Shown: positions 27,561-36,218 of the stretch, one piece after another
Numbering within the stretch: position 1 is the first letter of the stretch
How the letters are laid out: the number at the start of each line of letters is the position of its first letter
Origin: Halorubrum cibi
GTDB taxonomy: Archaea; Halobacteriota; Halobacteria; Halobacteriales; Haloferacaceae
Direction: 5' to 3'
DNA length: 64,000 nucleotides
Assembly (NCBI RefSeq): GCF_900182635.1
Contig: NZ_FXTD01000004.1
Span: 186,001 to 250,000 of the forward strand
Translations under genes and position numbers: made by a program
The notes under the pieces: model-generated
The model's database searches: none
Seen by the model: the letters and a program-made list of their open reading frames with translations, nothing else
What the model was told of the DNA's origin: nothing

Positions 27561-28340
27561 TCACTGGTTCGGCATGAACCGGTGGTCGACGTCGCCGGAG
27601 AACTCCCCGGCACCCACGATGTCGTGTTCGAGCGTTCCGACGCCCTCGACGGTGACCGCGACCGTGTCGCCGTCGCTGAGCGGACTGATGCCCGAGGGCG
27701 TCCCCGTCGCGATGACGTCGCCGCGCTCGAGGGTGACCAGTTTCGTGATCTCGCTTATGAGTTCCGGGACGGAGAAGATCAGGTCGTCGATCGAGGAGTG
27801 CTGTTTCACCTCGCCGTTGACCGTCAGTTTGATCTCCGCGTCGTCGGGGACGTGTTTCGGGTCGGCGACGACCGGCCCGATCGGCGCGGCGTTGTCGAAC
27901 GCCTTCCCGCGGATCCAGTTCTGTTCTTTCTCCTGGTCGTCGCGGTTCGAGAGGTCGTTCACGCAGGTGTAGCCGGCGATGACCTCCTCGGCTCTGTCCT
28001 CGGGAACGTTTCGACACTGCTCGCCGATGACGACGCCGAACTCGGCCTCGTGGTCGACCCGCTCTTTCCCTTCGGGCAGCGAGATCGTGTCCCCGTGAGC
28101 GGCCAGCGTGTTCGGCCCCTTCAGGAACAACAGCGGGCGCTCGGGGATCTCCGAGTCGGTCTCCTCGGCGTGCGCCGAGTAGTTGAGACCGACGCAGACG
28201 ATCTTGCTCGGTTCGGTCGGCGGGAGTACGTCGACCTCGTCCGGATCGAACTTCTCCTCGCCGAAGCGAAGCTCGTCGTCGTCGGTCCACTCGCCGGTAC
28301 GGACGGATCCAGCCGGATCTCGAAATCTAACCTTTCGCAT
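27561..28340 (-). CDS. Fumarylacetoacetate hydrolase (FAH) family protein
   Basis: A 259-residue FAH-superfamily enzyme. Hallmarks are VCVGLNYSAHAEE, RPLLFLKGPNTL, the metal-binding DHEAEFGVVIGEQ with conserved acidic residues, GYTCVNDLSNRDDQ, NWIRGKAFDNAAPIGPV and the closing LERGDVIATGTPSGISPL. Members cleave or hydrate acylpyruvates and 2-oxo-diacids using Mg or Mn. It is the last gene of the minus-strand ABC importer block, 134 bases beyond the substrate-binding protein. Two T-tracts lie in that gap, so it may have its own promoter. Its substrate likely relates to what the importer brings in (inference). Confidence 0.88.
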   Translation of the reverse strand: MRKVRFRDPAGSVRTGEWTDDDELRFGEEKFDPDEVDVLPPTEPSKIVCVGLNYSAHAEETDSEIPERPLLFLKGPNTLAAHGDTISLPEGKERVDHEAEFGVVIGEQCRNVPEDRAEEVIAGYTCVNDLSNRDDQEKEQNWIRGKAFDNAAPIGPVVADPKHVPDDAEIKLTVNGEVKQHSSIDDLIFSVPELISEITKLVTLERGDVIATGTPSGISPLSDGDTVAVTVEGVGTLEHDIVGAGEFSGDVDHRFMPNQ

Positions 28341-28445
28341 GGCGAGTTACTGTGCGACACTCTCCCAAAAAAAGGTTCGGGGTCGTCGCCGCGGTTCCGC
28401 GACGTTCGGCGTCACGTCGTCGGAACTCGGCGGACGTCCGAACCG

Positions 28446-28452
28446 AAAAAAA
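28446..28452 (-). terminator. Oligo-T tract after the substrate-binding protein gene
   Basis: Seven consecutive T on the minus strand lie 23 bases past the stop codon of the ABC substrate-binding protein, and a second run of seven lies at 28367-28373. Archaeal termination commonly uses such oligo-T tracts; the second could alternatively be part of the FAH promoter. Confidence 0.45.
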
Positions 28453-28474
28453 CCGTCGCGGATCGCGACGCCGG

Positions 28475-30307
28475 TCAGAAGTTATCCGGGTTCGGCGTCT
28501 CGCCCTCGGGCCACGCCTCGAGGTCCGCGTCCTCGGGGTAGTAGAGGTTGCCGTCGTCGTCCCAGCCCCAGCCGGCGTCCTCGAGGACCTGCCGGGCGGT
28601 CTCGACGTCGCGGGTCTCCGGACCGGCCTCGCTGAGGTACTCCTCGTCGTACCACGGGTGCTGTTGGGAGTTGAACGTACAGTACGTCACCTCCTCGGAC
28701 TCGCCGAAGGCGTACGTCTCGTTCAGGCCCTGCCGGTCGACCATGTGAGAGAGCGCCTGGCGGAACTCGTGGTGCATGCCGGGCGCGTACGACATCTGCG
28801 GCATCATGCCGAACGGCAGGAACGCCGCCCCGTTGACGATCTGTGCGGTGTCGCCCATCGTCTCGTTGATCTGCCGGCCGGCGTCGGGCGTCAGCGTCAC
28901 CGCGATGGCGAGCTCCTCGTTCTCGAAGGCCCGGCGGACCGCGGAGACGCTGTCGTAGATCGACATGATGATCGACGACTCGACGTCGAACGCCGGGTTC
29001 CCGTCGTGGGGCACGAGTTCGATGTTCTCCTGGTTGTTGTACGTCGCGATCTCGTAGGGCCCCGCGCCGATCATGGGGTCCTCGAAGTCCGTCGGGTTCT
29101 CCTCGATCCCGGCGTCGACGTACGCGTCACGCGGAAGCACGCCGAACGTCGGCAGCTGTGCGGTCACCAGCGTCGGCGCCGGCTCCGGCGTCTCGAACCG
29201 GGCGGTGGTCTCGTCGACGGCCACGACGGTCAGCTCCTCCGGGAGGTCGGTCCACTGGTAGGGACCGTTGTGGTACTGCTCGCTCAGGAACTCGTAGGTC
29301 CACTTGACGTCGCTCGCGGTCACCGGCTCCCCGTTGTGGAAGGTGGCGTCGCGGAGGTTGAACGTCACCGCCGTCCCGTCGTCCGAGACCTCCCAGTCCT
29401 CCGCGAGGACGGGGACCCGCTCGTAGTTGGAGTCGTACAGCATCAGCGGCGAGTGCGTCAGCTGCGTGTACAGCCCCAGCGAGTCGGTGTCCCCGACGGT
29501 CGGGTAGAAGCTGCTCGTGAGGAACTCGCCCGGCAGGTTCGCCAGGATCGTGTCGGTCCCGCTCGTCGTCTGCGCGCCCGACTCGACCAGCGCGGCCCAG
29601 TTGACCGCGGAGAGACCCGCGCCGCCCGCCTCGACCGGTTCGACCATGTCCGTGTTGATCGCCGCCGTCGTCGGCCGCTCGATCGTCGGGATGAACGGCA
29701 GGTCCTCCGAGTAGAGGCTCATCGCCTCCCCGACGACCTCCCGCCGGTCGGAGGGAACCCCGATCGACGCCTGCTCGTCGGCGAGGTTCGAGAACTCCGT
29801 GTTCGCGTAGTTCGACGGGTTGTACTGTCCGTTCGAGCCGGCGTTGTCGATGCTGTAGGACTGTAACAGCCCGTTGGGATCGAGTCGACCCGGGTCCGGT
29901 CCGTGACTGTTCACGGCTAGGTGGAAGTCGCGCACGTCGTCGCTGACCGCCGTGATCCCCTCCGCGGTCGTCATTGGCTGCGTCTCGACTTGGATGCCGA
30001 TGTCGGATGCGACCGACTGAATGCTCGAGATGGTCTCCTCGAACAGGATCGTCGGCGGTCCCTGGTCAGACCAGTACTGGAAGGTCAGCGTGGGAACGCG
30101 CTCCCCGAGCCCTTCCGGACTGCTGCCGCCGCCGCCTCCGTCGCCGCCGCTTCCGTCGCCGCCGCCTCCGTCACCGCCACTTCCGTCGCCGCCCGACCCG
30201 TTCCCGCCACAGCCGGCGAGCGCCGCGGTTGACGCCACGGAGATGACTTTCAGTGCTTGTCGGCGATCGATACCCTCCCCTTCAACGCGGTTGCCACTTG
30301 GTGGCAT
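28475..30307 (-). CDS. ABC importer family-5 substrate-binding lipoprotein, apparently circularly permuted
   Basis: A 610-residue exported lipoprotein. It has a Tat signal (DRRQALKVISVASTAALAGC, Cys33) and a Gly/Ser/Asp repeat linker (34-63). Residues 72-243 read like the usual C-terminal part of OppA/DppA proteins: SVASDIGIQVETQP, SNYANTEFSNLADEQAS, RREVVGEAMSLYSEDLPFIP. Residues 251-610 then read like the usual N-terminal and middle part: SPLMLYDSNYERVPVLAEDW, TFNLRDATFHNGEPVTASDV, ending at DVETARQVLEDAGWGWDDDG, where normal members continue into the block found here at the front. The domain order is thus rotated. It has its own TATA box, separate from the permease/ATPase genes upstream. 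The ligand is unknown; the family binds peptides, nickel, sugars and other solutes. Confidence 0.88.
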   Translation of the reverse strand: MPPSGNRVEGEGIDRRQALKVISVASTAALAGCGGNGSGGDGSGGDGGGGDGSGGDGGGGGSSPEGLGERVPTLTFQYWSDQGPPTILFEETISSIQSVASDIGIQVETQPMTTAEGITAVSDDVRDFHLAVNSHGPDPGRLDPNGLLQSYSIDNAGSNGQYNPSNYANTEFSNLADEQASIGVPSDRREVVGEAMSLYSEDLPFIPTIERPTTAAINTDMVEPVEAGGAGLSAVNWAALVESGAQTTSGTDTILANLPGEFLTSSFYPTVGDTDSLGLYTQLTHSPLMLYDSNYERVPVLAEDWEVSDDGTAVTFNLRDATFHNGEPVTASDVKWTYEFLSEQYHNGPYQWTDLPEELTVVAVDETTARFETPEPAPTLVTAQLPTFGVLPRDAYVDAGIEENPTDFEDPMIGAGPYEIATYNNQENIELVPHDGNPAFDVESSIIMSIYDSVSAVRRAFENEELAIAVTLTPDAGRQINETMGDTAQIVNGAAFLPFGMMPQMSYAPGMHHEFRQALSHMVDRQGLNETYAFGESEEVTYCTFNSQQHPWYDEEYLSEAGPETRDVETARQVLEDAGWGWDDDGNLYYPEDADLEAWPEGETPNPDNF

Positions 30308-30330
30308 ACCTTGTGCGTTCGAAGGAACTA

Positions 30331-30340
30331 TTTAAAAAAT
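30331..30340 (-). promoter_or_regulatory. TATA box of the substrate-binding protein gene
   Basis: Minus-strand ATTTTTTAAA lies about 27 bases before the ATG at 30307. This suggests a strong separate leaderless transcript for the binding protein, which is usually needed in excess over the membrane complex. Confidence 0.6.
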
Positions 30341-30448
30341 TTGTGATAGTTAGAATTTCTGACGTACGTTGCGTCACGTCCCGCGTTACGGGCCGAAATC
30401 GACCACATGAACGGTCCAACGTGGCCGTCGGTGGTGAAACGGACTCCG

Positions 30449-31447
30449 TCAGTCCTCGTCGCCGGCGACGGACACGCGCGGGTCGAGCACGCCGTACAGG
30501 AGATCGACGAAGAAGTTCCCGATGATGACCCAGGTGGCCGCGATGAGGAACACGAACTGGATCACGGGGAAGTCTCGGGCCAGGACCGACGAGACCAACA
30601 GCTGGCCGATCCCCGGCCAGTTGAAGACGACCTCGATGAGGACGAGGCCGCTGATCGACGCCGCGAGCGAGATCGGGTACAGCGTGATGACCGGCAGCGA
30701 GGCGTGACGGATGATCTTCCGGAGCAGCTTCGACTCGGGAAGCCCCTTCAGCCGGTGGTAGTGGAGGTACTCCTGGTCGCTCACCTCGACGACGCTGTTG
30801 CGCATGATGAGCGTCGGGTACTGCATGAAGTAGAGGAGCACCGTCATGAACGGCAGCGTGTAGTGTCTCCAGAACTCCGGGATCAGGAACCGCTGCCAGT
30901 ACGGCTGGTCTCCGAGTTGGATCATCTCCGCCGGCGGGAGCATCCCCGAGGTCGGGAAGATACCCAGCGTCGAGGAGAACAGCGCGATCAGCATGATACC
31001 GAGGAAGAAGTCCGGGATCGAGTGGAAGATCGAGACCGAGATGATCCCCGACTTCTCGAGGGGACTCCCGCGGCGACGACCGATGTACGCGCCGAAGAGT
31101 CCGCCGACGATGTACGTCGCGGTGATCGCCGGCGCGACGAGCACGAACGAGTTCAGGATGCGCGGGGCCACGAGCTCCCAGACCGGCTGGCTGAAGCGGA
31201 AGGACTGCCCCGCGTTCCCGGTGAAGAGGTTGGTGATGTACTCGTAGTACTGGACGTATATCGGCTCGTCGAGCCCCCAATCCGCCCGCAGCTGTGCGAT
31301 CTGTTCGGGGTTCATCCCCTGTTGGACCAGAAGCGACGAGTAGTCTCCCGGCATCGCCCGGAAGAAGAAGAACAGCGCCGAGGCCACGAGGAAGATGAGC
31401 ACCGCCGTTATCGCCGTCCGGCGGACGAAGTAGCTCAGGCGGCTCAC
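30449..31447 (-). CDS. ABC transporter permease, DppB type
   Basis: A 332-residue inner permease with six predicted helices, the first being TAITAVLIFLVASALFFFF. The N-terminal MSRLSYFVRRT plus the ALFFFFRAMPGD segment is typical of the DppB subunit, as is the EAA loop YLHYHRLKGLPESKLLRKII that contacts the ATPases. It starts with GTG at 31447, overlapping the stop of a 39-codon ORF (31444-31563) by four bases. With the partner permease at 33665 and two ATPases it forms the importer's membrane complex. Confidence 0.9.
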   Translation of the reverse strand: MSRLSYFVRRTAITAVLIFLVASALFFFFRAMPGDYSSLLVQQGMNPEQIAQLRADWGLDEPIYVQYYEYITNLFTGNAGQSFRFSQPVWELVAPRILNSFVLVAPAITATYIVGGLFGAYIGRRRGSPLEKSGIISVSIFHSIPDFFLGIMLIALFSSTLGIFPTSGMLPPAEMIQLGDQPYWQRFLIPEFWRHYTLPFMTVLLYFMQYPTLIMRNSVVEVSDQEYLHYHRLKGLPESKLLRKIIRHASLPVITLYPISLAASISGLVLIEVVFNWPGIGQLLVSSVLARDFPVIQFVFLIAATWVIIGNFFVDLLYGVLDPRVSVAGDED

Positions 31448-31563
31448 GGACGCTCACCTCCGGCTCGGAGCCACGCTCTGTCGTCGCCGTCTCCGTCCGC
31501 GACGGTGTTCGTCGGTCGCTGCACGTCGGCTCGCGTGTTCGTGCTCGGGTCGTATCGAGTCAT
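31444..31563 (-). CDS. Possible 39-residue small protein in the ABC operon
   Basis: An ORF starting MTRYDPSTNTRADVQRPTNT and ending LRAGGERP. Its ATG overlaps the stop of the upstream ATPase gene (ATGA) and its stop overlaps the GTG start of the permease (GTGA). These exact 4-base overlaps on both sides are what translationally coupled genes in this genome show. It is hydrophilic, with no recognised domain. It could be a real small subunit or only a coupling ORF that carries ribosomes to the permease start; conservation would decide. Confidence 0.4.
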   Translation of the reverse strand: MTRYDPSTNTRADVQRPTNTVADGDGDDRAWLRAGGERP

Positions 31564-32624
31564 GTCGGTGTCTCCGGAGTGTGTTCCCCGGCCGGCTCGT
31601 CCGCCTGACCGGCCGTCGCTTCGTGATCGTAGTAGAGGTGGCAGGCGACCGTACGCTCCCCGTCACCGTCCGGATCGACGTCTCGCGGTTTCCGGTCACA
31701 GACGTCCATCCGCTCCGGACAGCGCGTCTTGAACCGACACCCCTCCGGCATGTCGATCGGGTCGCCCGGCTCCCCACCGATCGTCGCCCGCTCGCGCTTG
31801 TGGTGCGGGTCGGGGATCGGGATCGACTGGATCAACGCCTTCGTGTACGGGTGTTTCGGGTCCGAGAGCAGCTCTCGCGTCTCGGCCTTTTCGACGATCC
31901 GACCCAGGTACATCACGTTGATCTCGTCACAGACGTACGAGACCGTCGAGAGGTCGTGGGAGATGTAGATCATCGAGACGCCGAACTCGCTGGTCAGATC
32001 GTTCAGCAGGTTGAGGATCGACGCCTGCGTCGAGACGTCGAGCATCGACGACGGCTCGTCGGCCAGGATCACCTCGGGATCGGTGATGAGCGCCCGGGCG
32101 ATGGCGACCCGCTGTTTCTCCCCGCCCGAGAGCTGGTTCGGGAACTGCTGGATGTACTGGCTCGCGGGCGTCAGTCCGACCTTCTCGAGCATCTCCTCGA
32201 TGTCGGACCGCTCGTAGTCGATGTCGTGTATCTCCAGCGGCTCGGCGATCGTCCGCCGAACGCTGAACTTCGGGTCCAGGGAGTTGAACGGGTCCTGGAA
32301 CACGATCTGGACCTTCCGACGGAACTCCTTCCAGTCGGCCTTGCCGAACTCGCTCGTCGACTTCCCCTGGAACCGGATGTCGCCGTCCGTTGGGTCGTAC
32401 AGACCCATCACGGTCCGAAGGAGCGTCGTCTTTCCACAACCGCTCTCGCCGATGACGCCCTGGACCTGGTTCTGCTCGAGCGTCATGTCCAGGTCGTCGA
32501 CGGCGCGAACCAGCTTCGGCCCCTCCCCGAAGATGCGTTCCTTGACCGACTCGACGAAACTCGACGTCGTCTGGAAGTGTTTATCCACCGACTCGAGTTC
32601 GAGAACGGGGTCGGTCGCGCTCAT
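31560..32624 (-). CDS. ABC importer ATP-binding protein, OppF/DppF type
   Basis: A 354-residue ATPase with Walker A GESGCGKTT, signature LSGGEKQRVAIARAL, Walker B ILADEPSSMLD and switch His in ISHDLSTVSYVCDE. The C-terminal oligopeptide-transporter extension has CRFKTRCPERMDVCDRKP, a Cys cluster that in some family members binds an iron-sulfur or metal site. The ATG at 32624 (MSATDPVLELES) overlaps the stop of the upstream ATPase by 4 bases. It energises import together with the DppD-type partner. Confidence 0.92.
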   Translation of the reverse strand: MSATDPVLELESVDKHFQTTSSFVESVKERIFGEGPKLVRAVDDLDMTLEQNQVQGVIGESGCGKTTLLRTVMGLYDPTDGDIRFQGKSTSEFGKADWKEFRRKVQIVFQDPFNSLDPKFSVRRTIAEPLEIHDIDYERSDIEEMLEKVGLTPASQYIQQFPNQLSGGEKQRVAIARALITDPEVILADEPSSMLDVSTQASILNLLNDLTSEFGVSMIYISHDLSTVSYVCDEINVMYLGRIVEKAETRELLSDPKHPYTKALIQSIPIPDPHHKRERATIGGEPGDPIDMPEGCRFKTRCPERMDVCDRKPRDVDPDGDGERTVACHLYYDHEATAGQADEPAGEHTPETPT

Positions 32625-33664
32625 TCTCCTCCCCCCAGGATGCTCTCCTCCTCGGCCTTCGGCTCGAGGTGTTCGGCCGCCAGTTCCTCCATCTCGTCGG
32701 CCCGGACGCACCAGGCCTGATGGTCGTCGTCGCCGGCGACGGCCTGGGCGTCGGGAGCACCCTCGCGGCACTCGGGTTGGGCCCACGGGCACCGGTCGGC
32801 GAACGTACAGAAGTCGACCTCGCCGCGCAGCTGCGGCGGGTGGCCGTCGATGACCGCCAGCTCGCGGTCCGGGAACCGGACGTCCGGGAACGCGTTCTGT
32901 AACAGGATCGCGTACGGGTGACGCGGCCTGTCGTACACGTCGACGACGCTTCCGGTCTCGGCGACCTGCCCGCCGTGCATCACGGCCATCGAGTCGCAGT
33001 TCTCGAAGACGACCGAGATGTCGTGGGTGATCATCAGCATGCTGATGTCCCAGTCGTCTTTGAGGCCGTTGATGTAGTCGATTATCTGGTCCTGCATGAT
33101 CACGTCCAGCGCCGTCGTCGGCTCGTCGGCGATGATGAGGCTGGGCCGGAGGTACAGCGCGAACGCGATGATCGCCCGCTGTTGCATCCCGCCGGAGAAC
33201 TGATGCGGGTAGTCGTGGATCCGCGACTCGGAGAGTCCGACGACCTCGAACAGCTCGCGAAGCCGGTCGATCGCCTCCGTTTTCGTGAGATCGGTGTGGT
33301 ATTTGGCCATCTCAACCGCCTGGTTGCTCAGCTTCATCACCGGGTCCAGGCTGTTCATCGACGATTGGGGAATGACCGAGATCTCCTTCCAGCGGACGTT
33401 CTGGTTGAACTCCTTTTCGGAGTAGTCCTGGATCTCCTCGCCCTTGTACCGGATCGTCCCGGAGGTGACTTCGCCGTTGGCGTCGAGACCGCCCACGATG
33501 GCGTCCGCGATCGTGCTCTTGCCGCAACCGCTCTCGCCGACCAGCCCGAAGTAGTCGTGCCGGTTTATCGAGAACGACGCGTCGTTGACCGCGTGTACGT
33601 CGTTTCCTTTCTCCGTCCGGTAGCGAATGTCGACGTCTTCGAACTCGAGTATTGGGTCCGTCAT
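32621..33664 (-). CDS. ABC importer ATP-binding protein, OppD/DppD type
   Basis: A 347-residue ATPase. Visible are Walker A GESGCGKSTIADAI, signature FSGGMQQRAIIAFAL, Walker B LIIADEPTTALDV and switch His in MITHDISVVFENCD. The C-terminal Cys-containing motif VDFCTFADRCPWAQPECRE is typical of oligopeptide-type ATPases. Its ATG at 33664 directly abuts the stop of the permease gene (33665), and its stop overlaps the next ATPase start. This is the first ATPase of the operon. Confidence 0.92.
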   Translation of the reverse strand: MTDPILEFEDVDIRYRTEKGNDVHAVNDASFSINRHDYFGLVGESGCGKSTIADAIVGGLDANGEVTSGTIRYKGEEIQDYSEKEFNQNVRWKEISVIPQSSMNSLDPVMKLSNQAVEMAKYHTDLTKTEAIDRLRELFEVVGLSESRIHDYPHQFSGGMQQRAIIAFALYLRPSLIIADEPTTALDVIMQDQIIDYINGLKDDWDISMLMITHDISVVFENCDSMAVMHGGQVAETGSVVDVYDRPRHPYAILLQNAFPDVRFPDRELAVIDGHPPQLRGEVDFCTFADRCPWAQPECREGAPDAQAVAGDDDHQAWCVRADEMEELAAEHLEPKAEEESILGGGE

Positions 33665-34567
33665 TTACACAACCACCTCGTCGTCTCCGCTCCCCTCGTA
33701 TCCGCGACCGAGGAGGTACAGCGACAGCACGGTCAACGCGATCATGATGCCCGGCGGGAACGTCCACCACCAGGCTTCAGCGATACGACCCGCTTGGTTG
33801 GCGTTCCGGATCATGATCCCCCACGTCGGCGTGAACGGGTCGGTGACGCCGATGAACGAGAGACCGGCCTGCTCGAGGATCGCCAGGCCGACCCCCATCG
33901 CGAAGAACAGCGCGGCCATGTTCGCGATGTTCGGGAGGATGTGTTTCCGCATGATCCACGGGGTGCTCGCCCCGGTCGCCCGCGCGGCCATGATGTACGG
34001 CCGTTGGTTTATCTGAAGCACCTGGGATCGTATCACCCTGGCTATGAACCGCCAGAGCACGAGTCCCAGGATGGCAACCGTGGTGTAGAATCCCGCCCCG
34101 AAGAACGTGATGAGAACGATCGCGAACGGGATGAAGGGGATCCCGTACATGAAGTCGACGAATCGCATGAGGAAACTCTCCGTCCGTCCGCCGACATATC
34201 CGGCCGTCATCCCGACCGTCAACCCGATCGTCATCATCAGGCCGCCGGCGAGCAGTCCGGTGATCAGCGTCGCGCGCGCCCCGTACAGCAGTCGCGAGAG
34301 GACGTCCTCGCCGCGGTCGTTCGTGCCGAGGGGATGCTCGAGCGACGGCTCGGCGTAGCGCATCAAGTCCCCGTCGTCGGTCGTCTGCTGGGTGTTGTAC
34401 GAGTACGGTGCGATCGCCGGGCCGATCAGACCCATGACGAGGATGATCGCCAGGATCACGAAGGCGGCCCTCGTGATTCGCTCCTCCAGGAGGTTCCCTA
34501 GCGCCCGTCTCGCGATGATCGCGAGATCGCTATTGCGGTACGCGTGAACCTTGTCAGCGATGCTCAT
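33665..34567 (-). CDS. ABC transporter permease, DppC type
   Basis: A 300-residue permease with six helices and the DppC-specific N-terminal region (AAFVILAIILVMGLIGPAIA; HPLGTNDRGEDVLSRLLYGA). The EAA loop is YIMAARATGASTPWIMRKHI. It is the first gene of the importer operon. Upstream on the minus strand, an AGTATACACA string about 30 bases before the ATG and a TTTTATTAAG string about 80 bases before it are both promoter candidates. Confidence 0.9.
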   Translation of the reverse strand: MSIADKVHAYRNSDLAIIARRALGNLLEERITRAAFVILAIILVMGLIGPAIAPYSYNTQQTTDDGDLMRYAEPSLEHPLGTNDRGEDVLSRLLYGARATLITGLLAGGLMMTIGLTVGMTAGYVGGRTESFLMRFVDFMYGIPFIPFAIVLITFFGAGFYTTVAILGLVLWRFIARVIRSQVLQINQRPYIMAARATGASTPWIMRKHILPNIANMAALFFAMGVGLAILEQAGLSFIGVTDPFTPTWGIMIRNANQAGRIAEAWWWTFPPGIMIALTVLSLYLLGRGYEGSGDDEVVV

Positions 34568-34729
34568 CGGTCTGTGCGGACCTCTCGATAGTGTGTATAC
34601 TCTCCGTTATCGCCATTGTGGGGTGTATGTCGGCTTCTCACAATACTTAATAAAAGTTCGGGTGGGTGGGGTCGTTAGTCCGGGACGGCTCGGCGGTCCC
34701 GATCCGGACTCGGATCCGGTCGGACGGAT

Positions 34730-35392
34730 TCACCGCCGATGTCGCTCGAGCTCCGTCTCGATGGTACCGGGACCGTGGGCTCCGTACAGTCGCGCCTCGA
34801 CCGCGCCGTCACGCGTGAACAACACCGCGGGACCCGCGGTCAGGGAGTACTCCCGGTCGAGGAACTCCTTGTACGCCGAGCCGTACACCGCGAACGGCAT
34901 CACGTCCTGTGGTTGCTCGAACACCGTCTCGAGGTCGCGTTTCGCGAGGTCGCATTTCTCGGAGTCGTCGAGCCACACGTACACGAGCGCCGGCGAGTAG
35001 ATCCGCAACAGCTGCGGGAGCTGCGTCGCGGGAACGGGAACGAACGACTCGGGTGCGCCGTCGGACCGAACGTCGTCGTCTCGAAACAGCCGCAGGGACG
35101 GAAGCAGCTGTATCGGGTTTCCGTCCGTCTCGGCGTCGGCCCCCAGGCGCTCGGCGAGGACGCACAGCTCGGCGATCGTTCGCGGGTCCTCCTCGCCGAG
35201 CGCCGCGAGCGGTTCGACCGCGACGTCGTCGCCGACGGCCGCCTCGATCTCGGCGACGAAGTCCTCGTTCGTGTGTCCCTCGAATCGCGACAGGTGCGTT
35301 TCGACCGCTTCCTCGAATCCCTCGGAGAGCGTCACCGATCCCCCCTGGGTGGTGAGGACGCCGGACGCGAAAAGCGAGTTGTCGGCTGACAT
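34730..35392 (-). CDS. Thioredoxin-fold-like protein (haloarchaeal, function unknown)
   Basis: A 220-residue soluble protein. The C-terminal ~90 residues look like a thioredoxin fold: strand ALVYVWLDDSEKCDLAKRDL with a single Cys at the usual active-site position, then a cis-Pro-like segment LTAGPAVLFTRDGAVEARLY. The N-terminal half is acidic and helical without a known domain. With only one Cys it is unlikely to be a classical disulfide reductase. A TATA-like GCGTTTATG (minus strand, about 35420-35428) lies about 30 bases upstream. It is divergent from the universal stress protein gene. Confidence 0.55.
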   Translation of the reverse strand: MSADNSLFASGVLTTQGGSVTLSEGFEEAVETHLSRFEGHTNEDFVAEIEAAVGDDVAVEPLAALGEEDPRTIAELCVLAERLGADAETDGNPIQLLPSLRLFRDDDVRSDGAPESFVPVPATQLPQLLRIYSPALVYVWLDDSEKCDLAKRDLETVFEQPQDVMPFAVYGSAYKEFLDREYSLTAGPAVLFTRDGAVEARLYGAHGPGTIETELERHRR

Positions 35393-35598
35393 GGTGTCCC
35401 TACCCGGTCACCGTACCCACATAAACGCTTCCGCAGCGGAATCGCCCCGACACCGGCGGACGTAGCGGATTCCACGTTCGCCTTGATCCTCCAGAGACGG
35501 GTTCCTCACAGGCGTCCTCCGAATACGGAGTCGTTGAATACGGGGTCTTCACGGCGTATATCCAGAGTACGCGGACTCGTGGGGATCCCGGGGCCAAT

Positions 35599-35606
35599 CT
35601 ATATTA
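35599..35606 (+). promoter_or_regulatory. TATA box of the universal stress protein gene
   Basis: CTATATTA is centred 28 bases before the GTG start at 35631, consistent with a leaderless transcript. Confidence 0.55.
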
Positions 35607-35630
35607 CAGGGGGGATCGATCACCACGGGT

Positions 35631-36077
35631 GTGACCGTTCTGATAGCTGTCGGCGAGACCGAGGCCATGAACCGCGTCATCCCGCTCGGCTACGAGCTCG
35701 CGGAGAAATACGACGACACCGTCACCGCGTTCCACGTCGTTCCGCGAGCGGAGTTCGAGGACCACAAGGAAACCATCGAGAGTTCGAAACGATTTCACGA
35801 CATCTCGATCACCCAGGAGAAGGAGAGCGCCGCCCGCTTCGCTCGCCGTGCGGTTCGGGATGCCGTCCCAGACTCCGACACCGCCCGCATCGACGCGCGT
35901 GGGGCCGTCGGAGAACCGTCCGATGAGATCGTCTCGATCGCGAACGAGGTCGATCCACGGTTCCTCGTGCTCGGCGGTCGGCGCCGGTCGCCCGTCGGGA
36001 AGGCGCTGTTCGGGAGCATCACCCAGGACGTGCTGCTTGACGTCGACTGTCCCGTCGTCACCGTGATGACGGACTGA
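35631..36077 (+). CDS. Universal stress protein (UspA family)
   Basis: A 148-residue single-domain Usp. The start is GTG (VTVLIAVGETEAMNRVI). The C-terminal nucleotide-binding pattern G-2x-G-9x-G-S/T is visible in LGGRRRSPVGKALFGSITQD, followed by VDCPVVTVM, so ATP binding is likely. Its location inside the catabolic block may be incidental, though Usp genes often sit beside transporters in haloarchaea. Confidence 0.88.
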   Translation: MTVLIAVGETEAMNRVIPLGYELAEKYDDTVTAFHVVPRAEFEDHKETIESSKRFHDISITQEKESAARFARRAVRDAVPDSDTARIDARGAVGEPSDEIVSIANEVDPRFLVLGGRRRSPVGKALFGSITQDVLLDVDCPVVTVMTD

Positions 36078-36218
36078 TCGGTCGGGCCGTTACTCGACGT
36101 TCCTCCGAAGGCTCCCCCTCCGAGTGCGTTCCTTCGAACGCCCTTCTCACGACGAAGTGCCCGTTCTCGCGAGCGAACCCGCCGGTACGTTCTTGACCCG
36201 TCGACGAAACGCGACGGT

